Source of the DNA: a virus
Virus record (IMG/VR): IMGVR_UViG_3300042892_003562
Coordinates: 1 to 64,000 of that record
DNA length: 64,000 nt
Reading direction: 5' to 3' (one strand)
Below, piece after piece: positions 33,301 to 40,778 of the stretch. Below the pieces are notes generated by a model. That model was not told where the DNA came from, did no database searches, and saw nothing but the letters and a program-made list of their open reading frames with translations. How positions within the stretch are numbered: the stretch's first letter is position 1; every line of letters begins with the position of its first letter. The position numbers were made by a program, and so were the translations under genes.

Positions 33301-36300
33301 AAGCTTCCCTCGTAGCGTTGAGCCAGCTCCTCGTTGACTCCGATCTCGGTCAACATCTTTTGCCACTGCATCTGGTAATTCGTCCCGATTGCGGCCATGT
33401 TGCTGGCGACGTGGCGATTGAGGAGGACGTCTTTGGCCGTGGCATTGCGCTCCAGCGTGAACACCTTGCTCTTGTCATAGGGCTTCTCGACCATCGACAT
33501 GCCGTCGGAGGAAGGAACCATCTCCGGAATGAACGGGACGCCGGGGCGGTCGACATGGTAACGGAGACGGTCCGCTCCGTCCTTGTTCAACACTTGGAAG
33601 ATCGCGGGATAGTAGTTGACCCCGTAGGATGATTCGGAATCGGAAGTCGGCATGATGTCGTCAAGACCCTGTTCCGGGTCAAAGAACAACGGGCGACCGT
33701 CCATCTTCGCCTTCACGTAGGCCTCCATCTCCTCGGCGTCTCTGGCGTCGAACTTGGCGTAGACCAAGCTCTGGAACCGAAGACCGAAGTTGGTGCTGTC
33801 CAAGGACTCGGAACCAAGGACCAAGTCCACCACCCGGCGGTTGGTCTCGTTGTATTGGTCGAGCGCCTGCATGTAGGCGTTGAACTTGACCATCTCCTCC
33901 TCGGCGAAAGGCTTGTTGATCGCCGCCTCCGCCCGCAACCGGCGGGCCTTGAGTAGGGCCTGACTGCCGTCCGAACGGCTTTCACCCGACAAATACATTT
34001 CGATTTCCTTGGCCGTGTTTAGCTTGGCTAAAGACTCCTGCTGCTCATCCGTGAGGTTGGCGCGTCCAATCCGCTCTTGTTGTTCCTCGGTCATCACCGC
34101 CAGCTTGAACGCGGCGAGATCCTCCTGAAGATTCAGGCGCTTGGTGTTTTCGAGGTTGGTTGGCTTTGTGTTTGGGAAGAGGATGGATTGGATTGGAAGC
34201 AAGGCGTTGCTGCCAAGCAACAGGCTCTTCCCTTCCAATAACGCGTCGTCGTCCATTGCCATGTCGGCGGCGTGACGGCGCAAGCCGACGAGCCACGCTT
34301 CAGCCGTGGTGCGGGGAGACTCAACCAAAGGACTCATTCCGGATAATACGTCCAGCCTGTGAACCAAGCGGGCATCATCCATTGCAACCTCGTATCCCAA
34401 AGCATTGGCCGCCTTCGTCGCCTTGATGCTGTCTGAAACCTTGCCCAGATCAATATTCTCCAACGCCTGAAGCATGTCCACGTTGGCGTTGTGGAGGGTG
34501 ATGCGGTCGGCGTTAAACATTGCGGCAAGCTCGTCCTCCTTCTGCTTGATGAAGCGCGAGCCGTTGTCCATCAACGGGGCCGACGCCACGAGCTGGGACC
34601 ACACCTTGAGCTTGTCCGGTTCCGAGCCCTCCTCCAACACCGACAGGAAGTTGGGGGTGTTGGCCCGAGCCCATTCCAGCTGCTGCCACGCGTAACCCAA
34701 GTCCCGTTGAACCAAGGACAACGCACCCTCCTCGTTCAAATCACCCAGAGCCTTGTCCAGATCGTTAAGGTCGGTGCCGGGGTAGTAGCGACCGATCATC
34801 CCGCGAACGTCCAAACCGTCCTTGTCTTCAGACGTCCGGAGACGGATGGCTCCCTGCTTGTAGTCCAACACGATCATGTCGTCCAAAGACATCCCGAGCT
34901 TCCCGGCAATGTCACGGATCTCCACCATCACCTCGTTGTGCTTCATCGCCACCGAGCCGATGGCCTTCTTGGTCATCTCCCTCGACCGCTGGAATCGCTC
35001 CACCGCCTCCTCCAGCCCCTTCTCCTTGATCTGGTCGACGTCGCCGCGCAGGTTGGTCTTCACGTAGGCCGTCTCCTGCTGGCGGATCATCCGGTTCAGC
35101 GAGGTTGGAAGCTGGCCCATCATGTAACGGAGGTGGGCCATCCGCTTGATCTTCTGCATATAGCGCTTGAGAAGCTCCACCACGGTCTTCCACGGGTTGC
35201 TGGTCTCCTTGTTCGAGAAGTCCTCGTTGAGGGCGATGAGCAGGCGCTTGGAGTCGGTGGTTTGTTGTTCGGTGCTGACGCCGCTGGTGAGGATCTGGTT
35301 GAGAGCGCGGAGGGTTTCCGAGGCGACCAAATACTTGTCCGCGTCGTCGAAGTCCTCGATCTTCTTGCCCTTCACCCGTTGGGCGGCAACCCGTTGGAAC
35401 ACGTCGTTGACGAAGCGTTGCCTGACGTTGCCGCCCTTGTCCAAGTCTTCGGACAGCTCCACGAAGTCGGAGAACGAATTGATGATCTCCTCGTCGGTGA
35501 ATTCACTCATCGCCACGAAGTGGGTTTGCTCCTCGTCCACGAACGCCGCGATCTGACGGGCGACTTCGTTGGAGACGAAGGAATCGTAAAGCTCTCCTCG
35601 GGTGGCGTCGTAGCCCTTGAAGATGCTGCGGAGGTTGGCGACGAACGCGTCCTTGTCCAAGTTGATCTTGAGTTGTGACGTTACCGTTTCCTTGGCTTTC
35701 TGTGTTCTTGTTGGCGCAACATATCCATCCACTGGAACTCTTCTTCCGCTCAGCTGAACGTAGTGGGCAACAAGCGTCCTGACCTTCTCTTTTACCTGTG
35801 TGCCATCAGGATTCTTTTTGGCGACACGTATCCCGGTTTCCGGATCAGCATCTTCATACACTGTCCGACTTACCACCTTTTTGATCATGTCGATCAACAG
35901 ATCACCGTTCGCGTCACGCTTGAGGTTGTCATCGAGCTGGGCTTCGTCAAAAGACGTCCCGTTCGATGTCTCGCGGGTGACGTTGAAGAAAAACCCCTTC
36001 TCCATTTTGGCGTCCCAGTTGATCGCCGCCGGGTTGCTGCCGGGAGCCACCACCTGAAGCACGTTCTCGATCATCTTGCGGAAAGCCGCAGGATCAATCG
36101 GTCCCTTCCCAAGAAGGTCCTTCAGCATCGGCTCGATGGCCTTGCCAGCTTCCGTGAGGCGGTTGCGGTTCCAGTTGGAGTTGAGCTTGCCGAGAAGGAC
36201 CGTGTCGTTCTTCCGCATCGCGTCGCCAATCACCTTCACGTCGATCTGGCGGAAGTAGTAGACGCCGTCGGCTTCTTCAGTGAGGACAAGAACGTGGTCA

Positions 36301-39300
36301 GGATCGCCTGCAATCTCAACCACCGCGTTCACCCCGATGGGGAGCGTCTTGCCCTTGGCAGGCTTGTAGTAAATCTGGCTCTTGTCGTCCTTCGACCACA
36401 CCCCGCCAAACTCGTCCTCCACGTCCATTGTTGACAAGTCGACGTAGAACTTCGGCGTGGACGGATCGAGGAACAACGGGTCCTCCTCACCGGGCTTGTC
36501 GTTGGCCGTGTCTGGCTGGGCGTCAAGGACGTTGGTTGGCTTCTCTTTGAACTTGCGAACCGCCTTGCGGACGTCGGCTGCATTCTTGATCTCGGACTCG
36601 GAGATCAACAGGACACGCTGGTTCGCGGGAATTCCGTACTCCTCGCGGGCGGACGTCTCGTCATCCCCGACAACCACCGCCACGCCATCGTCCCACAGCT
36701 CCTGAAGCGCCTCGTCCACCATCGCCGCCTTCTGGTGAGGCTTGCGTCCAAGGACGTCCCTGACGGCGGCTGGAGCTTCCGGAGTTGTTTCTTCGGAAGC
36801 TCCTTCGGTCAGCACATCCCCTTCGTTTTCGGCTTGGGCTTCGTCGTCGGTTTCGGTTTGGTCTTCATCGGGTGGTGTTGGTTTCTTGGTTTCTGCCGCC
36901 GGAGTGGCGGAGGGAGCTTCTTTAGCCGGGCTAAAATCGTCCAACTTTTCAGCTGGCCCAAAAATACCTTCGTAATACTGATTGGCTTGATCCAAAGGAT
37001 CGGAGCTCATCTCAATCGACTCCTCAAAAGCGTTTTCTGGATTATCAAGAGGCACATGAATGATGATAACTTCATCTACTTCGATCCCACTGACCTTGAG
37101 CGCTTCCACGTAGGCCTTCATTTGAACCTTGTGAGACATTGCCTTTGAAGCACGCTTCCGGAAAGGAGCCTTCTTCTCCGTATAGCCATTGTTGTAATTC
37201 TGATAAGAGGCTTCTTCGCTGGCGGTCTTGGTATCCACCAGAATCCACTTGCCGTTGGCCTTCGGGATCAGACCATCCACCATCCCTGCGTATTTTTTTG
37301 TCGCAAACGCACCTTCAGTGACAACTGGCCCGGACGCTCTCTTTTTCAAACCTTTGATAATCTCCTTAACCTTGTCACCAAGTCCGGTGGGCTCGCCCTT
37401 AAATTCTTTCTCTACCTCTGCGTGGAAGGCTGTCCCTTCTTCAGCAGCGAGAGCTCCCGCCGCAGTTGACTTCCGTTGGAAGTGGGGATGCTTCTTCATC
37501 AAGGTGGTGACGGACGGCTTCACGTCCCCGTCCGCCTCGTAAATATGGTTCTCCTCATCGAAGGAAATTCTCTCAGGCTTGAACGCTGAGTCGAAGTCTT
37601 CGTTGCCCGTAGGGGTTCTTTTGACTAGCCCTTTGACAGGTGCCAAAGGCTCTGGGCCTGATGTCGGGACAACTTTGCTAGGACCTGAAGCTTCGCTATC
37701 GACGACTCTTTCGGGGCTTGGAGGATCTCCCACACCTTCTTTGCCGGGAGTGGGGACTTTTGGATTAGCTCCTGAATCTGTTCTGCTTTGGATCGGTCTT
37801 GCATAGTTGGTGGTTTGAGAAGAATCGAAATTGCCGAAGCTCTTGAGCATCCCCTTGCGGATTTTCGCCTCGGAACCGAGAGCCTTCATCGGGCTGATCG
37901 GGTCAGCCGCCTTGAGTTGTGCCGTCGCCTCGGATGGAGACAACACCTTGGTCTCGCCCTTGGAGTTGGTCAGCACCGCGCCCATCGACGTCTCTCCCTT
38001 GACCGCGACGCTCTTCATCGTGAACGTCTCTCCGCCAACCGTGAAGTTGTGCGTGAGGTCGCGCTTCGGATCGCGCATCTCCGGGTTCCACTCCATGTCG
38101 TTTCCGTCCTTGTCCTTCGGTGCCGGACCCAAATGGTCGGTCATTTCCTGAGCATGGACGGTCTTGGGGTCAGGAGGGGTGTTCCTTGCCTTCTCCTGCG
38201 CCTTCTGGGCGCGTTCAACGGGAGTCGTGGCACTTGGCTCCAGACGGCGGGCAAAGCCGCTCACGGCGTGCTGTGAGAGCACCTTGGCCCGCTTCTCCAC
38301 CGGGATGGATTCATCGGCCATGTAGTTGGCCACCGAAACCACCGGAGCTCCGGACGCCGCCTTGATCCCCAGCATCTCCGCAGACGCATCACTGTTGTTT
38401 TCCTTGATGTCCTTCCAGATCACCTCGGCAAACTCCTTGATCTCACGGACGCGGGTGTCCCGGTTCTTCTTGCGGAAGGCTCCAGCCGTCTCAACGACCA
38501 TCCCTCCACTCTCACCCAACCCGCCACCGAACGCACCCATCACGCCCGCCGCCATATACTCACTGAACTTGTCACCGATGTTGTCCCAAACCTCGCCCTT
38601 CCACGTCTTGGAATCGTCGAGCACGGCGAGGAACACGTCGGACAGCGCGGTGTCGAAGGTTTCCTCCATGAACTCGGCACCCATTCCAACCGCAGGGCCG
38701 TAGCCTTTCAGACCGTTGGCGCGGGCGGCGCGGTTGATGGTCTCGCGCAGCGCGGGTGCCAGCGCCTTGCGTAGCTCGGAACCTTCCGCCGCCAATCCCT
38801 CAAGGGTCTCGATAGCCGCCTTCTGAGCGTCTTGAGAAACAGCGCTCTTCATCGCCTTGTTGAACTTGAGATGCTTGAAAATTGACCCGCTGAGCCCGCC
38901 CTCGACACCGCTCATGCCTTTTTCAAGACCCGGAGCAATCCGGTTGAACGCGGCGGTCGCGATGAACGCGGCGGCTCCGTCTGCCAATCCCTTCATTCCC
39001 GCCTGATGATACGCCTCCTCGGCGTCACCGGTCTTGTCAAAAACCTGATTGTAGGTGGAGCCGAAGGACATCCCTCCGGCCTGCAACGCGCCGATGTAGG
39101 CGGAAGGGTCCTTGATCGCCTTGATACCGAAATTCTTCAGCGTGTTCGGAGCAAGCTCGGTCATCGCCTGCTTCATCGCCTTCTCGGAAATCGTGATCTG
39201 CCTGCCCATCGCTGTGGCGGCTCCTGTGCCCTGCAACGCGCCAACTCCCTTGAGTCCGAGACCGCCGCCGATGACACCACCTACAATTCCTCCAACCATC

Positions 39301-40757
39301 TCGCCCGTGTCACCACCGACGGCTTCACCAAGTTCGGAGCCAAGATAACCACCCGCTGTTCCTCCTGCCACAACACCGACACTTTTCGCCCCGGCAACCG
39401 CCACGCCACGGGCCGCGCCAGCCATGGTCAGCCCCTTGATCCCGCCCTTCACCAGTCCGCCAGCTCCAAAGGTGGTCATCATCGACGCAACCTGTCCGGC
39501 CATGTCATAAATCCCCTTGTTGGTGAAATCCATTCCAAGCACCTTGTAGTGCTCCGTGCCGCCCATGCCCTCGAAAGCATTGTCACCCACGCGAGACGAG
39601 TCCGCCGCGTATTGGGTGATGGCGTCGTTACCTCCAAAGAAAGAAGCTCCAAGCAACGCAGCTCCGGCACCCGTCGAACGGTTGGCCGACCAGAACGCGT
39701 TGTTCAACTTGTCGAGCATCCCATACTGGTCCTTGTCGAAAAGCTCCGGGTTCTGCTCGATGAACGAATACATGTCGCCTCCCGGCGCGTCCATGTGCCT
39801 TTGGAACTTGGAGTGGATGTCCTGACGGTCCATGCCAACCAAGTCCTTCACCTCACCACCGACGTAGTTCAGGACAGGCGCAAGAACGCCGCCCTTCTTC
39901 GCGTCAAACGCGAACGCCTCGGCATCAGCAGCCTCAGTGATGAACTGCGAGTCCATCTTGTTCACCGAGTCCCGAAGATTGATCTTCATCATCTTCTTGT
40001 CGGCGGCGGAGATGTCCTGTTCATCAATCGCGGCAAGCAATCCCGGCATGTCGGAAAGCTTCTTGAGGTTGGGAATCTTCCTGCCAGCCACGTCCCAGAT
40101 GTAGGCGTTCTGGTCCATCTTTGCCGGATCAAACTCCTCCATCTGCTTTCTCTGGTCGAAGGCCGAGCGCATCCGCTCGTTGTCCTTGTCCATCCGGGCC
40201 GGTGAGTCAGCGCTCAAACCCTCGTTGTGGTGGTCGACGTAGGCGTCGAAACTCATCTCGGGAGTCTTGCCCTCGATGTCCACCGCCTGAATCTGTTCCT
40301 TCACCTTGTCATAGTCCTTAAACTGGTCGGGCTGCTTCTCTCTCTTCTGGGTGAGGAATCCTGAAAGCCCTTCAGCTTCAACGAGTTTGCCTTCAATCGG
40401 ATCAAACTCCGTGCCGCCAGTCTCGTGACGCGCAGCCACTTCAAGGAAACTCCGGCTGCGATCAAGATAGTCGCGACCATCCGTGGTGTAGTTGCCGGAG
40501 GCGTCAAACAATGGCTTGTCCACTTCCTCGCCAGCAGCGTTCACCCCCTTCACCGTCCGGGTCTTGTCCTGCTCCAACGCTTCCGTCATCTTAACGAACG
40601 CCCGTGGTGCCGCCTTGACACGCTCCTCCACCGACGCGTTGCGCCACTTGTCCGCGCCGACAATCCCCGCAGGGCTGGTGAAGTCATAAGGAACCGGAGC
40701 CGCTGGCTCCAACTCTTCAAATGAACTGGAGCCGTCGAATCCGTAATTGAGTTCCAT
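24297..40757 (-). CDS. Giant polyvalent virion-type protein (5,486 aa) with PD-(D/E)XK domain
   Basis: One uninterrupted frame of 16.5 kb, last gene of the late arm. Residues about 415-510 are a Gly/Ala zipper (VGVVAGGTAGGYLGSELGEA...VGGIVGGVIGGG) that could cross a membrane. Residues about 1060-1250 form a PD-(D/E)XK nuclease: SVTTLMKKHPHF, GTAFHAEVEKE, GMVDGLIPKANGKWILVDTKTA, then HKVQMKAYVEAL. Most of the rest is predicted helix and coiled coil, with a hydrophobic stretch near 5275 (NLVPILLSVGYMLGG). Size, late position after the adaptor and two helical virion-type genes, and mosaic content fit the large polyvalent proteins carried in podovirus particles and injected with DNA. N4-type RNA polymerase motifs were sought and not convincingly found. 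Confidence 0.8.
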   Translation of the reverse strand: MELNYGFDGSSSFEELEPAAPVPYDFTSPAGIVGADKWRNASVEERVKAAPRAFVKMTEALEQDKTRTVKGVNAAGEEVDKPLFDASGNYTTDGRDYLDRSRSFLEVAARHETGGTEFDPIEGKLVEAEGLSGFLTQKREKQPDQFKDYDKVKEQIQAVDIEGKTPEMSFDAYVDHHNEGLSADSPARMDKDNERMRSAFDQRKQMEEFDPAKMDQNAYIWDVAGRKIPNLKKLSDMPGLLAAIDEQDISAADKKMMKINLRDSVNKMDSQFITEAADAEAFAFDAKKGGVLAPVLNYVGGEVKDLVGMDRQDIHSKFQRHMDAPGGDMYSFIEQNPELFDKDQYGMLDKLNNAFWSANRSTGAGAALLGASFFGGNDAITQYAADSSRVGDNAFEGMGGTEHYKVLGMDFTNKGIYDMAGQVASMMTTFGAGGLVKGGIKGLTMAGAARGVAVAGAKSVGVVAGGTAGGYLGSELGEAVGGDTGEMVGGIVGGVIGGGLGLKGVGALQGTGAATAMGRQITISEKAMKQAMTELAPNTLKNFGIKAIKDPSAYIGALQAGGMSFGSTYNQVFDKTGDAEEAYHQAGMKGLADGAAAFIATAAFNRIAPGLEKGMSGVEGGLSGSIFKHLKFNKAMKSAVSQDAQKAAIETLEGLAAEGSELRKALAPALRETINRAARANGLKGYGPAVGMGAEFMEETFDTALSDVFLAVLDDSKTWKGEVWDNIGDKFSEYMAAGVMGAFGGGLGESGGMVVETAGAFRKKNRDTRVREIKEFAEVIWKDIKENNSDASAEMLGIKAASGAPVVSVANYMADESIPVEKRAKVLSQHAVSGFARRLEPSATTPVERAQKAQEKARNTPPDPKTVHAQEMTDHLGPAPKDKDGNDMEWNPEMRDPKRDLTHNFTVGGETFTMKSVAVKGETSMGAVLTNSKGETKVLSPSEATAQLKAADPISPMKALGSEAKIRKGMLKSFGNFDSSQTTNYARPIQSRTDSGANPKVPTPGKEGVGDPPSPERVVDSEASGPSKVVPTSGPEPLAPVKGLVKRTPTGNEDFDSAFKPERISFDEENHIYEADGDVKPSVTTLMKKHPHFQRKSTAAGALAAEEGTAFHAEVEKEFKGEPTGLGDKVKEIIKGLKKRASGPVVTEGAFATKKYAGMVDGLIPKANGKWILVDTKTASEEASYQNYNNGYTEKKAPFRKRASKAMSHKVQMKAYVEALKVSGIEVDEVIIIHVPLDNPENAFEESIEMSSDPLDQANQYYEGIFGPAEKLDDFSPAKEAPSATPAAETKKPTPPDEDQTETDDEAQAENEGDVLTEGASEETTPEAPAAVRDVLGRKPHQKAAMVDEALQELWDDGVAVVVGDDETSAREEYGIPANQRVLLISESEIKNAADVRKAVRKFKEKPTNVLDAQPDTANDKPGEEDPLFLDPSTPKFYVDLSTMDVEDEFGGVWSKDDKSQIYYKPAKGKTLPIGVNAVVEIAGDPDHVLVLTEEADGVYYFRQIDVKVIGDAMRKNDTVLLGKLNSNWNRNRLTEAGKAIEPMLKDLLGKGPIDPAAFRKMIENVLQVVAPGSNPAAINWDAKMEKGFFFNVTRETSNGTSFDEAQLDDNLKRDANGDLLIDMIKKVVSRTVYEDADPETGIRVAKKNPDGTQVKEKVRTLVAHYVQLSGRRVPVDGYVAPTRTQKAKETVTSQLKINLDKDAFVANLRSIFKGYDATRGELYDSFVSNEVARQIAAFVDEEQTHFVAMSEFTDEEIINSFSDFVELSEDLDKGGNVRQRFVNDVFQRVAAQRVKGKKIEDFDDADKYLVASETLRALNQILTSGVSTEQQTTDSKRLLIALNEDFSNKETSNPWKTVVELLKRYMQKIKRMAHLRYMMGQLPTSLNRMIRQQETAYVKTNLRGDVDQIKEKGLEEAVERFQRSREMTKKAIGSVAMKHNEVMVEIRDIAGKLGMSLDDMIVLDYKQGAIRLRTSEDKDGLDVRGMIGRYYPGTDLNDLDKALGDLNEEGALSLVQRDLGYAWQQLEWARANTPNFLSVLEEGSEPDKLKVWSQLVASAPLMDNGSRFIKQKEDELAAMFNADRITLHNANVDMLQALENIDLGKVSDSIKATKAANALGYEVAMDDARLVHRLDVLSGMSPLVESPRTTAEAWLVGLRRHAADMAMDDDALLEGKSLLLGSNALLPIQSILFPNTKPTNLENTKRLNLQEDLAAFKLAVMTEEQQERIGRANLTDEQQESLAKLNTAKEIEMYLSGESRSDGSQALLKARRLRAEAAINKPFAEEEMVKFNAYMQALDQYNETNRRVVDLVLGSESLDSTNFGLRFQSLVYAKFDARDAEEMEAYVKAKMDGRPLFFDPEQGLDDIMPTSDSESSYGVNYYPAIFQVLNKDGADRLRYHVDRPGVPFIPEMVPSSDGMSMVEKPYDKSKVFTLERNATAKDVLLNRHVASNMAAIGTNYQMQWQKMLTEIGVNEELAQRYEGSFGFNTPPIENDEFNATTYEELESILPNIPYGKYFIDFLNGKTRLKSMTRQAFFDSAGIPEMIKHDSGETARVNQATISSTTEYDEETFADYFQKLRNWATKLQESTDPKKILGNIGGMQTLAGRLSSRIHQRATEALQLINEQEARFLKLHFDVVSSGLSGKALAESISAIYNSQSHQVLDASVRSLRNEARWARGAVKRFVRSRPNVTREVTQTSRDAGMVAYSDFFEQARKSHIDYPTLHNGLWNINYFAKSRTSAISATFGIDLYEKFRRISFSKEDGELVVGGPNWVWSDVPVFERDSKGDVVFEEMFEKRSVGKNGQEFTELVSSSHPDYQAGMPVAVTYRTEAVNGVETRRLVPVRQPKVQLDSNGEMLVVRKQIHVDMDPSEAIAYAIADKDNSGNFPLASQMGTQGSTVQETRDGRASEDSRRSKAQRAQVTTDLQRQLQNKRLTEAALLVGLNLDGGLLSSNESAADAPRQFLRDLVALEDDPRGYDAFIRKAIRGLFGVTKESELSPLVEMYHNYASSRGVEEIQQEESYEDDEVIPKEVLPIKPVQGSFDMFGDAIHQEALAKWEKETARINAQNAPGAATTRTVTKTRTVTRMGVVPSDTRKSVATEINPFELMESLIEFKAKSEMEIIDQARVVEANGNGNDSNKELLTAIRTVVGYALSATNDNESAQGAVFAKDSESIKTSFAATASKMAELGMGDLFAPRKGNGFASQEESNKIALMLQSESRGNKAINLHRGNVFAQYNETGFVSANKAVNLLTQNIPGVLVYRASKSEIDKNQAYFGSRFLPGVDGNPPVLYAAEGSNSADNEAMVSQALAWWGTQSESAALVAPVLQEAAERIRVALSPITHIERFMRAHKGNTDAVSKMLGDYSMSLLEQNPEKLAAMDEAAKETEVEILSGLLREHFATMENLGALSRSEGLMKNGTLSTVRAFDRDDLFDRMGEKGFVESTDTLQSASFDGKTDLSGLKGQQNIITDAMLVAQAMTNPNMKKLLDRFLFGDNLLKSSDLSNATLNEILLANKQMGEDAVEEQDPYAFDNAMETKATPQTDEDSDLAEEQAADDVEKSWMESELEKFLASRVDSTERQEVELDIEPSNEDKELLRSVEPSVSSILQYLRNKNHDISEYGVMDKRMEAVLEEFHRGRGGFEDPAWNGESLPASDAMMINLFVDLIGLAKEHESMRFDARTQMEGMASRRPTPGTQLLSESTSPQARPVVRQNTPKGLRRTQESRLQGREGVPVVTAWHNMMEGRINGRTASTLHHESNRFKSFSGGLLSRVSGVESVIRKEAQRSIDQGTQAWVDNGKGQDKLVIYPRAFADMALTPEVYAEMKNVFPMLEGHEAEARRELQAMKDRKAFIEDRIAFNQSEVDRIEAVMAATPDLFNSQSINLIDEAQREMILQHVLSEADAIYRSNLPAKLAPNRSGYQKLLNQTIGEISTFGKEAAAKTLVRELNEKFDSLENDSKVRPNRQKNTRALLNEMQLSSSLKMEIAERGKVLDASEMNKLRVARQNVELANKELAGLVRIDRNPLKGGFFQRLAHSSVTPWSAGRHVFISGEKGPTGRTESVNATIVLYPAGTTPNFENKMGIEAGLAQLAAKWNATPEGEKDHEFYIMKEALTKSLGQYARHADELYRAVKGDQAYFNDYNPAAIIRQVSDTLTLQERIAEARLTEFKNNFGGVTGSGSQLSPDAIALLAEPGVHSIYSTSNVVEAMKVRDELAQRQTEAERAAPMLEKMVSLQNEKTRLVKLSVDPKFRSGLRGNLEVINNQIKAIETKLADKELFKHPIAGNRNKIKSLQADLARLNAARRVSKYKVPSNFAARKDIIGHLINNGEWIMLGQINAEQDLKNRYHSNSELTPAEKTAKRKGKKITMRDVVLNSLPDTDEPTPQPQTKNRMGFTREWKDGTWTHAFGGARFTPSGTTREQVAKEYSGRHAELLIARANARPGDKVAGFKLAADKKVDVEHVDMKNALSQLSHMVEALVIGYDKLSPSTETNQRGLKEDIAKFLEMLGDDSIVQSDNTAQQVRLFELFERMSARIEGEAALQQLLTGLSTNLSTAELTAMKYLNHHDSRVRIRYRKNYLAQLEAMRLHGILQNGFDMNSGRNGWISQLEAEKKVMAKKHLALGNDSLMQSIPYMIASLEGLKRVRTYSVAANFSMWSNDLKKGVKDLSLYRDAQLASHSKVTDGALKKAAGGVKGFFNDDHINVIRDENMVKELYSIIEDIVDSPFVPKGDKEAYAVQQINEAIERLYAKSEESGVMDAAKDYADYIGDKFKGMTDAAEIMMMAMGHDQKEIEDINPSEAFLAGRLHGQARLISTVPLRYAYATDPSAERLSLEVTPYKADPLHEVGFQEMSLLGGPGRTEKRDKNKKTLVFRPVSLNGISAIEGMLDDTLYRLNVTPVYSSLRNIVGSVQQAGPNQAEIVNSLILGEDEQNADKRLQRVALAGIASEFDNEIANDMQHGVTDTAFSESIQFLSSMYIFKALASFQQWWNQSAPSLLGYGAKKLLSGKWNEAGMMFEAMGQIVTSKSFDKNEPGDYNHDAKEFMLRVAPWSSFRGADGMDQVKTNLRNQTRHGVGNVKKYSGKAAKVTQEWQEKALDLTIAKPERWLSRAIFLTELMAELQWMKSRGLIDGEVPSSITEMIKAENKGRFDIPQEAVEAAQTKLNDHMGVSDKAKKSFFFQNKTSSPTWNALMRSIVRFSNHQASTASNMSAMAPTLWQAERHEIGTLNEAGEDIGGQMTDGGKRAHQNAVENLVGTMVQNSLFHALKIRNLVPILLSVGYMLGGDDEDEAMAKAQEKADSLFNTEGEDNAVLGGIKAMTIGKPGQFFQDWKDPDAAAASAYAGLASSMLSEVLPVAPVAGAVLGLFPVASAFKNSITNSVVQEATAKLTGLESAENKWDKDAVNVWEMESSGLKTAMQLTAPTGVLYDLVAGMNLAYDANETGEVSAFDISLYLAQEILFSTREGRQSSKKVLQEAVWANEP
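27847..27861 (-). repeat. 15-bp dispersed element inside the giant gene (1)
   Basis: Symmetric class; in frame it encodes LARLN. Confidence 0.85.
31918..31932 (-). repeat. 15-bp dispersed element inside the giant gene (2), hybrid form
   Basis: TTTAGCCCGACTAAA on the + strand combines halves of the two classes; in frame it encodes LVGLN. Confidence 0.75.
34018..34032 (-). repeat. 15-bp dispersed element inside the giant gene (3), variant
   Basis: TTTAGCTTGGCTAAA on the + strand; in frame it encodes LAKLN. Confidence 0.65.
36921..36935 (-). repeat. 15-bp dispersed element inside the giant gene (4)
   Basis: Symmetric class; encodes FSPAK just after the nuclease domain. Confidence 0.85.
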
Positions 40758-40778
40758 TGTTAATGTGTGTTTTTGAAA

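Noticed and set aside
27475-38703. Long + strand ORFs opposite the giant gene (for example 26,643-27,851, 34,491-35,678, 39,006-40,205)
   Set aside because: They are antisense shadows caused by high-GC codon bias; they lack start context and plausible protein composition.
24297-40757. N4-type virion RNA polymerase in the giant protein, recognising the 15-bp hairpins as promoters
   Set aside because: N4 vRNAP promoters are small hairpins and the protein is giant, so the idea is attractive. However, only one TxxGR-like string (TRDGR) was found, and no convincing motif A, RxxxKxxxxxxYG motif B or HDxx motif C at suitable spacing. Profile search would decide.
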